Shown piece by piece: positions 14,341 to 23,000 of a stretch of 64,000 nucleotides of DNA. The number at the start of each line of letters is the position of its first letter. Positions within the stretch are counted from its first letter, which is position 1. The notes under the pieces were generated by a model, which saw only the letters and a program-made list of their open reading frames with translations, did no database searches and was not told the DNA's origin. The DNA comes from an uncultured Pseudomonadota bacterium. GTDB lineage: Bacteria > Myxococcota_A > UBA796 > SXON01. The stretch covers positions 1 through 64,000 of the forward strand of contig CAIMSU010000228.1 of NCBI GenBank assembly GCA_903844155.1, written 5' to 3'. The translations under genes and the position numbers were made by a program.

Positions 14341-14443
14341 GGGGTCAGGTCCATCGCGATCGCCGTCGCCCACGGTCTTGAACCGTGCGGACGAGTGAAC
14401 GCTGGGAATTCATGGCGTTCACGATCGTGATCGTCCTGACCCC
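14341..14443. repeat. REP-like imperfect palindrome 5 (103 bp)
   Basis: Outer arms match at 19 of 22 positions (GGGGTCAGGTCCATCG… and …CGATCGTCCTGACCCC). Same length, same inner hairpin and same 31-base distance to the next cassette start as palindrome 4. It lies between the cassette 1 immunity gene and the cassette 2 leader. Confidence 0.8.
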
Positions 14444-14560
14444 TGTTTCGAATGGGGGAGGTGGGATGAGGGCCCGACCGCGAAGTGCCGGGAGTCAACG
14501 GGAGTTGAGGTTCGGGCCGGAGAAGTGAACCTCGGCCTCATCGTCCTCGTGTGCCAGTCG

Positions 14561-15016
14561 TTACGGCTGCGGGCAAATGATCGGGGGTGGAGAATAGAAT
14601 ACCGGGCTCAATTGCTCCCACATTCGTTGGAACCGGGCGTGAAGAAAGACACCGATGAGCAGGGTCTCCTGGGTGGGCAGGTATCGCACCGTCGCGATGA
14701 ATGATTGTCCGGGGGAAACCGTGAAGTAGCGTCCCCCGTCGAACAACCATGGCGACCCAGCCGGCGGCTCGCAGCGCACGACGATCCCACCGCCGACATT
14801 GGACAGCGTGGCTGCGTCGCCGGAAAACAGATCACACGCGAGGTCTGCCGGAACATCAGACAGAATACTGATCGTCATCCGCGCCTCGACGACCCCGTCG
14901 CCGAGGCACCGAACCTCTCCCGCGCCCAGGCGGGCTTCATGGATCGCCTGGGCGGCGCTGGCGACGATCGGGTGTCGCGCGACGCACGCCAGCGCAATCA
15001 TCAGGCTCATGATCAT
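14561..15016 (-). CDS. Candidate immunity protein of cassette 1, exported
   Basis: 151 aa, ATG overlapping the toxin stop by four bases (ATGA, 15013–15016). The N-terminal ~20 residues (IMSLMIALACVARHPIVASA) form a hydrophobic export signal; Cys11 after IALA might be lipidated, or signal peptidase I could cut after VASA. The mature part is mostly β-like (EARMTISILSDV, GGIVVRCEPPAGSPWLFDGGRYFTVSPGQSFIATVRYLP) and ends in a Pro-rich tail. I know no family for it. Export again pairs with an HExxH-bearing tip. Confidence 0.6.
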   Translation of the reverse strand: MIMSLMIALACVARHPIVASAAQAIHEARLGAGEVRCLGDGVVEARMTISILSDVPADLACDLFSGDAATLSNVGGGIVVRCEPPAGSPWLFDGGRYFTVSPGQSFIATVRYLPTQETLLIGVFLHARFQRMWEQLSPVFYSPPPIICPQP

Positions 15017-16143
15017 CGTGGGAACACGGGCTTGGTCAGTTTGGTGGGGTTTTGTGTTGGATTGCTGTAGTTGCTGTAGTGCTCGAGAAACACGCCCTGA
15101 TAGGCTGACACACTGCCCAGATAGGCTTCATACTTGGCCTCCAATCCCTTCTTTGCGGAACTGACTTCCTCTGCGGTGCCCTCAAAGGTCTTCTGGAAAG
15201 GCGGCGGGGCGTCGAACACGGTTCTGCCGGGCTTTACCGTAGGATCCACTGCCGTCACCGCAAGGTGCCCGGCGAAGAGCGCGCCCAGGCTTTTCGGTGT
15301 GACTAGGCCCAGGATGTCGCCGCGATGGAGCCCCTCGTGGCTCTGATTATCCGCGCCGGTTTCCTGCGGGGCACCGTCGGTCGGGAGCACCATCTGCCGC
15401 GCGCCGTCGACCATGAGGACCTGATTGACGGGTCTCCCCTCGTAGACCAGGTCTGGTTTACCTTCTGGATCCTTGAAATAGAACGTCACGACGGGGCCGG
15501 ACGTCCCTACGGTGACACCTGAAAGGGTCTCCTTGACCCGGCCATCGGCCAACGACTCCGTTGTGGTCTGCAGCCGAACCCGTGGGATCCACGTTGTGGC
15601 ACCAGCAAGGCCCTGACTTTTCGCGTCCCGGGCCGCGCCAAGGAAGCTATTGACGATTCTGCTCTGCTCCTCGGGGTCGCCCGATAGTGCTCCCAATCCT
15701 TTCCTGACCGCTCCTTCCATGTCGGAATCTGCGACATCTCGGAGATCGATGTCGACGGTTTCTGGTGCGGGTGGCGGCGCGACCGTGACCGTAACCGTGG
15801 AGCCATCTGTTGCCGGCGCCTCAAAGGTCCGATCTTTCAACCCCGTCTCATCCCTCCCCCCGCACGGATCCCCGTGACAATACTGGTACCTATTGACCCC
15901 ATCCCCCAACCCAATGGGATCCGCGCTCGTCCACCTCCCGAGCCACGGCGCGTAGTACCTCACCCCATGGCACTGCAGCCCCGTCTCCTCATCCCTCTCC
16001 ATCCCGGTGTATCGATATCGCTTCTTCGAAACCTCGGTATCCCCGTCGTTCGACCACCATGCGGTCGACCCGTAGGGGTGGTATTCCTCATACTCCCCAC
16101 GGGGGCGGTCTCGAGATGGGGGCGGTGCGAAGGCGAGGGTCAC
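15013..16143 (-). CDS. Orphan Rhs/TcC C-terminal cassette 1, putative HExxH metallopeptidase tip
   Basis: 376 aa, GTG at 16141–16143 overlapping a TGA of a short upstream frame (GTGA). Residues 1–17 are a short leader (TLAFAPPPSRDRPRG) related to that of cassette 6; ~18–102 are the Rhs-core block ending GRDETGL. The ~274-residue tip starts with a threonine- and proline-rich stretch, then a helical region (SDMEGAVRKGLGALSGDPEEQ), β-strands, and SHEGLHRGDILGL with an HExxH motif, then GALFAGHLAV and FLEHYSNYS. The cassette 5 tip shows the same order, so they share ancestry although most residues differ. This is the orphan cassette nearest the active tcC gene. Peptidase function is proposed from motifs only. 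Confidence 0.75.
   Translation of the reverse strand: MTLAFAPPPSRDRPRGEYEEYHPYGSTAWWSNDGDTEVSKKRYRYTGMERDEETGLQCHGVRYYAPWLGRWTSADPIGLGDGVNRYQYCHGDPCGGRDETGLKDRTFEAPATDGSTVTVTVAPPPAPETVDIDLRDVADSDMEGAVRKGLGALSGDPEEQSRIVNSFLGAARDAKSQGLAGATTWIPRVRLQTTTESLADGRVKETLSGVTVGTSGPVVTFYFKDPEGKPDLVYEGRPVNQVLMVDGARQMVLPTDGAPQETGADNQSHEGLHRGDILGLVTPKSLGALFAGHLAVTAVDPTVKPGRTVFDAPPPFQKTFEGTAEEVSSAKKGLEAKYEAYLGSVSAYQGVFLEHYSNYSNPTQNPTKLTKPVFPR
15838..16092 (-). repeat. Rhs-core homology arm, copy 1 (255 bp)
   Basis: Encodes YEEYHPYG to GRDETGL. By eye roughly nine of ten bases match the tcC copy at 17873–18127. Confidence 0.85.
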
Positions 16144-16219
16144 TTGGCCAGTCTACCTCGGCGGGTCAGGTGTTTCCGATCGGAGACGACCGTCACTCCG
16201 GCCCAAGCAAGCAGACCGG

Positions 16220-16399
16220 TCATCGTCTGGGTGTCGCCATGAGGAGGTCGTGCCACTTCTGCGCTCCCTTGGTTTCCTTGGTGAACGAGCCTTCGGCATT
16301 GTCTTTGACGCCCCGGAAGCTGTTGAAGAGCCACTCATTCGCGTATGCTATCTTTTCGTCATTCGCTTTGGTGAGGTGTCCATTTTCCGTATCCAACAT
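16220..16399 (-). CDS. Small ORF of uncertain status between immunity gene and cassette 1
   Basis: 59 aa from ATG 16397–16399 (MLDTENGHLTKANDEK … GVKDNAEGSFTKETKGAQKWHDLLMATPRR). The composition is ordinary for a protein, unlike the Arg/Pro-rich shadow frames around it, so it may be a real small gene or the remains of an older tip or immunity gene. A second frame here ends RHLTRRGRLAK-stop and its TGA overlaps the GTG of cassette 1; cassette 6 keeps a similar relic (RGRLSR-stop). I cannot name it. Confidence 0.3.
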   Translation of the reverse strand: MLDTENGHLTKANDEKIAYANEWLFNSFRGVKDNAEGSFTKETKGAQKWHDLLMATPRR

Positions 16400-16532
16400 T
16401 TCGCTCCTTGCCGCCCTGAGGTGTGTCAGCCCGGCGCACTGCCGCGAGCGCCCGCTGGGACAAAGGGCCGCTGGGCTGGGCAAAACTGGTGGGACGGGAC
16501 AGTACGCAAGGGCGTTCATCTCGCGCGGTCGT

Positions 16533-17018
16533 CTAAGCGATCGGCTCCCGCAGGTAGTGCTCGAGCCGATCAGGAGACCGCTCGATCACCTCAATGACTT
16601 CCCTCGCTCCCTCCCGTTGTTCGGACAGCAATTCACGATAAAGCAACCACAGACCCTCGCGCGCAGCGTCGCGGCACTGAGCCCCGAGCGCTGCGTTGCC
16701 GGCGACTACCTCCAGCGTATGTGCTTCGCCATGAACGATCTGGAAGAGGAGTTCTACGCAAGTGACGCGCACGTATCCAGGCGACGGCTCCGCCAAAGCG
16801 GCTAAGAGGACGGGGACAACAGCGAGGGCCGCGTCAAACAGCTGCCCTTGCACCACGACGTGGTTCTCAAGTTTCCAGTAGGCCTTGGTCGCGTCCTCCG
16901 CTGTCCGAGCTTCGAGTAGGGCTTTCAGGGCTCCGGGGATCGCCACGGCAAAGCCGCCCACGGTGCGACGCGACGACCAGTCGATGCGCTCGATTTCAAG
17001 CGTAGCCAAAGATCTCAT
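16533..17018 (-). CDS. Candidate immunity protein for the TcC deaminase-like tip (helical, HEAT-like)
   Basis: 161 aa. I chose the ATG at 17016–17018 because it overlaps the tcBC stop as ATGA; an ATG three codons earlier is also possible. There is no signal peptide. The sequence is built of repeated amphipathic helices (FDAALAVVPVLLAALAEPSPGYVRVTCVELLFQIV, AREGLWLLYRELLSEQ), the look of HEAT/ARM-type proteins, which are frequent among cytoplasmic immunity proteins. Tc toxins of insect pathogens are not normally followed by such genes. A cytoplasmic antidote fits a tip predicted to deaminate nucleic acid or nucleotides. Function is inferred from position and compartment. Confidence 0.65.
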   Translation of the reverse strand: MRSLATLEIERIDWSSRRTVGGFAVAIPGALKALLEARTAEDATKAYWKLENHVVVQGQLFDAALAVVPVLLAALAEPSPGYVRVTCVELLFQIVHGEAHTLEVVAGNAALGAQCRDAAREGLWLLYRELLSEQREGAREVIEVIERSPDRLEHYLREPIA

Positions 17019-20000
17019 CGCTTCCACGCTCCGCCAGGGGCGGCTGGAACGTTAGGCGGAAACTGCGATTCCGGGTACTTCTCTTGGCACGGGAGGCAGA
17101 CCTCAATATCGGTGAGGACCAGCTCCCGCGTCGTGGGGTCCCGACGCCAGCCCTTGGCGCCGGTCTTGTTCGCCCCGGGGAGTTGCCGCTCGACATCGTC
17201 CTCGGCGCAGCCAGACGGGTTGGACGACGCGCCAGAGACGACTTTGCCGGAGAGATACCCACCGGCATAGGTCGCGAATTTCCGCCCCTTCGCCGCCGCT
17301 AGTGCGTCCCGAGCCATCTCCGCCGTCGTCAGTCCATCGCCAACCGGCCGAGTTGCTTCCGTGCGATCATACTGAGACGCCCTGTCTCTGGAGTCAGCGC
17401 CCACACCGATGATCGCGCCAGCGAGGTCTCCTGCCTCGATCAACGCCTGCTCGCCAGGCGTCGTTCCGAAGACATTACCCGTCCCCAGCTCGTGCGCGTC
17501 GCCCCGGAGTACCGCCCCTGCCATCTTTGACCCGGCCGCAATGGTCCCCGCGACCCCGAACGACCCATGTTCGAGGTCCTGCGGGTCGAAAGCCGTCGGG
17601 ATCGGCCCCATCGTGGCCTCGCGAACGAGCTTCTCGGGCGGATGTGAGGGATCGGGCAACGATCCTACCGAGCGAGCCGCAACAATCTTCGTCGCCTGGT
17701 CCTTTCCCGCCGCCGTGAGAAGAGGCGTCGTCAGACACGCACTGCCGGAGTCACTGGTCGTCAGCGCGGGCGAGCTAGGCGGAACAGGCGTGCCCGGACT
17801 GATCGGACTCGGGTCGGATTCCCCGTAGCCGGCCCAGGAGGCCACCAACACTAGGCTGTCAACGAACGTCCAGAGTCCGGAGGGATCGAATCCGCCCACC
17901 GGGTTGCCGCGGGCATACCCATACCGGTTCACCCCATCCCCAAGCCCAATGGGATCCGCGCTGGTCCACCTCCCGAGCCACGGCGCGTAGTACCGGACCC
18001 CATGGCACTGCAGCCCCGTCTCCTCATCCCTCTCCATGCCTGTGTACCGATATCGCTTCCTCGAAACCTCGGTATCCCCGTCATTCGACCACCACGCGGT
18101 TGAGCCGTAGGGGTGGTATTCCTCATAGGTGATGACGTTCGCGCCCGCGTCGACCTCGACGCACGCGGTGCCGAGGTGGTTGCCGAGCTGATAGCGCTTG
18201 ACCACGGTGCCATCGGCATCGCCGTCGGTGATCGTCTTCGTCTCGATCATCACCACGCGGGACTGCCCGTCCATGACATGCAGCGTCGTGCGCGCCTGCC
18301 GCAGGTCGCCGCTCACCGTCCGCGTCCAGGACTCGTAGCTCCCGACGTACCGCCGGTCCTCGACCGGCCCCGTCTTGACGACCTTGCGGACGCGCTGCCC
18401 GCCGGAGTCGTAGAAGTAGAAGGAGGTGTCCGAATCGTTCAGGTAGACCTTGCGCATCTGGTCGCGGAAGGTGACCTCGATGTTCGGGACGTGCGTACTC
18501 GAAAACCGCATCGGCGGGAGGTAGACGATGTTGCCGCGGACGTCGTGGACGTAGGTGACCGTCCCCGGCACTTCGGTCGTCGTGACGAGCCGGTTGCTGT
18601 CCGCCGAGTAGGCGTAGCTCCGCGTCCAGAGCGTCGTCGACAGGTGCTTGTGCACCATCGTGACGACGTTCCCGACCTCGTCGTAGGTGTATGCCTCAGT
18701 GTAGTTGCGGATGTCCGCGCCGGACGCGGGGAGTCCGAGGAAGTCCGGGTCCGCCGACCACGGCTCCACGCGGTCGCCCTTTTCGCGGCCGGACGCGCTC
18801 GTCAGCCGGTAGAGGGCGTCGTACGCGAACGTCTGGTCCGGCGTCACCGTCGCGTTGTCAGTGTAGTAGACGTCCTGCGCCGCGTCGACGATCCCGAGGA
18901 TGTTCCCAACCGGGTCGTAGCTGTACGTCAGGCTCTGCAGCCCCGTGAGGCGGTCTCCGGAGACGGGGCGGGTGGTGACGAGCGTGGACAGGCGGAAGGT
19001 GTCGGCCTCATAGGTGTAGTCGGTCTCGGAGTCGTTGCCGTAGGTGATCGAGAGCCGCTGCCCGCGCGCGTTGTACGTGATGCCGGTGACGTAGTGGTCG
19101 GTGCCGACGTCGACGGTGACGAGCCGGCCCCCGGCGTCGTACCCGTTCGCCGTCACCTGGCCGTCCGGCGCCGTCGCCGTGACGACGCGGTCGAGCGCGT
19201 CGAACGTCGCCGCGCTGACGAAGCTAGTGCCCGTGCCGCTCTCCAGCGCGGCCTCGTTGCCCGACGCGAACGCCGCGACGGTGGTGTGGTCGTCCGCCGC
19301 GAACGGGTACGTGCCGCCGTCCGTCCACGCGGGCATCGCGTCGTCGGCCTCGTAGAAGCGACGGGTGGAGCCGGTCGGATTGCCCTTCCAGTCATAGGCG
19401 GCGACGACGTTGCCGGCGCCGTCGAACACCTGGTAGAGCCGCCCCCGAAGGTCGTCGTCGCGCGGGTCGTACCCGCCGCTCTCGAAGAGCGCCTCTCCGA
19501 AGAGGAACCGCTCGCGCAAGGTCTTCGCGACGGTCCCCGAGGTGACCCACTCCCACGTCCGCACCCGGCGGCGCAGCGCGTCGTACTCGCCCTCCTCGCA
19601 GAGGTCCCCGGACTTCCACACGAACCGCGGACTCCCCGCCGCGTCGAGCAGCGCGGTGGCGTCCCCGCCGTCCGCCGACGACGTGAGGACCGGCCTGCCG
19701 AGCAGGTCGAAGGTCTGCGCCTGCGTCGCCCACGGCGTCGTGGCGGCGGCCGCGCGGGCGTCGACGACCGCCGTCGGGTTGCCCATGACGTCGAGCGTGA
19801 GCGTCGTCACGAGCGCGTCGGCGTCGGGATCGTCGGCGTCCCACGCGGAGCGGTATTCCAGCGTCTGGTACGGCCGCCCCTGGACGTCGAGGCGCACGAC
19901 CGTCGGCGTGCTCTTGTGGTCGTCCGGCACCGTCGCCTTCAGGTCGCTGCTCGCGGCGCTCTCGTCGATGGTGTCGTTCTCATCCCAGGTCACCTGCGAC

Positions 20001-23000
20001 CAGGGGTCGAAACTGACGCGCCGGAGCGTGCCGTTCGGCAGATCCACGCGAATCGCCCGTCCGACCGGGTCGTAGGTGATGACCGGGGTGACGCCACCGA
20101 ACCCTTCCTCGGCCTCGAAGGCGAAGTCGGCCGCGAAGAACGGCTCGTACTGCTTGATCGGGAGGCCCTTGTTGTTCAGGACGACGCGGCCGGACCCGAC
20201 CCATTGGTCATCCGCCGCCGTCGCCTTCTGCATGACGACGGTGCCGGCCCCGTCGCTGTAGGCGTACGTCTCGATCCAGCTCGGCGTGCCCGTCTCGCTC
20301 GCGTGCAGGTCGCGGACGGAGGCGTGCGCCACGGCCGGAACGACCGTCAGGTCATAGGAAAACGTCTGCGACGGGTCGTCAAGGTCCGTCTCCCCGTCGC
20401 CCGTGTCCGACGCCCGCGCGACGGCGGTCACGCGCCCGAGCGCGTCGTACCGCGCCTGCGTCACGTTGCGGTTCGGGTCCGTCAGGCTCGACGGCGCGAG
20501 CGCCACGAGGTCGTAGGCGACGGCGACGACGTTGCCGACCGCGTCGGTGGCGGACTCGGCGAAGAGGTAGCTCGAATGCCAGGAGACGGCGGTCGTCGCG
20601 CCGAACGGGTCGGTGAACGCGGTCGCGACGTAGAAGTGCGCGCTGTCCCGCGCCTGCGTCCCGGACCGCGCCCAGGTCCCGTCGACGTCCGCGATCCCCG
20701 AGAACGGCGACGTGGTCCCCGCGACGTAGCCCTGGTCGACGACGGTCACGCTCACCCCGAGATCGCCGAGGAGCGCGTCGAGCGCGTCGGCCTGCGTCGC
20801 GGTGTACGCGAGCTGGTACGCCTGGAACGGCAGCGCGAGCGCGCCCATCGTCCCCGCGTCCGCCTCGGACCCGCCGTTGTCATAGGTGGTCACCTTGTCC
20901 GCGAGCTTGCGGAGCCACGCGCCGCTCCCCGGCGCAACTTCGTCCCAGTCGATGACCGGGGTGGTCGCGGTGCCTCCGGTCACCTCGGCGACGTCGAGCC
21001 AGTCGGTCAGGCTCCCGTCGGCGCCCGCCGTCCCGAAGGTGGCATCGGGAACGATGAGCGCCGCGAAGAACGCCGTCCCGCCCGTCGTGCGGGTGAAAGT
21101 CCCGTCCGGCGAGAACTGCCAGCTCCGCGCCCGGTAGGGCACGCCGACGTGCCAGCGGTCCGGGTTGGTGGTGTCATCGACGTCGTGGATCACCTCGGTC
21201 CGGGTGACCAGCGCGACGCCGGTGGTCTGCTCAGGCGCGCTCCCCGAGCGGCGCGGGCAGGCGACCGTCAGCGTCCGCAGCACCGTGCCGTAGGCGTCGA
21301 CGGCGAGCGTCCGCTGCTGCTGAATCCGGGGGTCGGACGCGTCGCGCTCGTAGTGGTAGGTCAGCGTCTGGAGCGGGGTGACGAGGAACGAGCCGTGGTT
21401 GTCGTCGTCCGCCCTCTGCAGGCGCGACGCCGTGAACGCGGTCTCGGTGACCGTGTACGGCACCCCGGCGTTGGCGTCCCCGTCCTCGGCGTACACCTCC
21501 TGCCGCAGCGGCTTGCCCTTCAGCGCCCGGTACGCCTCGCGCTGCTCGCGGGCGCGGAGCGGGGAGGCGTCGCCGTCCGCGATGCCGATGGCGCACGCGG
21601 TCCGGGCGAACGCCGCGCCGTCCCCCGCGAAATACTCGGCGGCGTAGGCGTCCTCCAGCGTGCCTTCCTGCCGCCAAGCTCCGGTGTGGAACCAGGTGAC
21701 GGTGCGGACCGGCGGGAGCTGGCCCTCGGTCACGGCGGGGGCGGTCTCGGTGTCCCACTGCTCGACCTTGCCGAACCCGCGGAACTCGCGCTCGTCGGGG
21801 TCGTGGTAGCCGTGGTGGTAGGCGTACGTCGTGGCGTTGGACCAGCCGGTGACGGCATCCGCCACCGTGACGGTTTCGAGCACCTGGACGGGGAACGGGA
21901 GCCGGGTGGCCCACGGCGTCCCGGCCCGGCGGTCGGCGACGTAGAATTGGGTCGATGGCGCGTAGGTGAGCGTCGTCGTCCGACCCAGGTTGTTCGTGAC
22001 CGACTTCAGAAGGTACGGCTTGCCGTCGGCCATGAGGCGGACGTACCGGAGCGGGCGCAGCGCGTCGCGCAACAGCGGCGAGGACCAGACGAGGCAAGCG
22101 GTCCCGTCGCCCAGGAGGTCGGCGACCTGGATCGAGGCGGTGTCCTCGACGCCGGGGAGCGCGGGGAGCGGAGTGGCGGCGGCCGCCCACCGGTTGCCCG
22201 ACTCGTTCGCCCAGACGCGGACGGCCGTCGGGCCCAGGTAGACCAGGTCTGCTGGGCCGCTGCCGTCCACGTCCGCGAGCCGCACGCGCTTCGGGTCGAA
22301 TCGGTCGGGCGTGTCGAAGCGCGGCGCGCCCGCCATCTGGACCTTCGCGCCGAAGCGCGCGTAGCCGCGGTTCGGCCAGTAGCAGACGTTCCCGTTCCGG
22401 ACGCGGACGAGGTCGGTGAGGCCGTCGCCGGTCATGTCGGCGAGGAAGATCGTCTCCGCCTCGTTCGCGAAGAGGAACGTGGGCCCGCGGTCCTCGTCGT
22501 GCCCGCGGCGCCGCCGCTCGGCCTTCGACCACCCGTCGCGCCCCTCCGACGGGTACCAGGTGAGGCAGTCCTCCTCGGTGACCAGGAGGTCGGCCCGGCC
22601 GTCGCCGTCCACGTCGAGGAGCCGGGCGTTCGGGTCGTTCAGCGGGGTCGTGGGCACCGTCCGGAACGGCCGGAAGCCCTGCCAGTTCCCGGCCGCGTCC
22701 CGCGCGAAGGAGCCCTGCAGCCCTGGGCGCAGGCTCACCACCTCCATACGGCCGTCGCCGTCGACGTCCATCAGCCGCGACTGCGGGTCGCCGAGCGCCG
22801 CCAGTGAGGGCCGGTCCCCGACCGCGCTGGCGGCCCCGAGGGCGCCGGCCCCGTCGTTCCGCTTGTAGAACCAGCTCCCCGCCTGCTCGGTCAGCAGCCC
22901 GGCGAGGCCCTCGCCGTCGAGGTCGGTCCACTGCCAGCGCGAGGTGTCGAGTCCCTGCGGGAGGTCGTCGAGGCCGGTGACGAACCGGACGGTGGCGTCC

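Noticed and set aside
6170-14443. Reading the array as a true integron
   Set aside because: The recombinases lack the extra domain of integron integrases, no attI or GTTRRRY core site is visible, and cassettes are on a single strand with their own starts. The similarity is only in layout, so I kept it as a hypothesis, not an annotation.
18113-22807. Very long plus-strand frame (1,564 codons) opposite tcBC, and similar long frames opposite tcA (25189–29238, 29608–33354)
   Set aside because: Extremely Arg/Gly/Val-rich, no start signal, no motif; typical antisense shadow of a high-GC gene with strong third-position bias.
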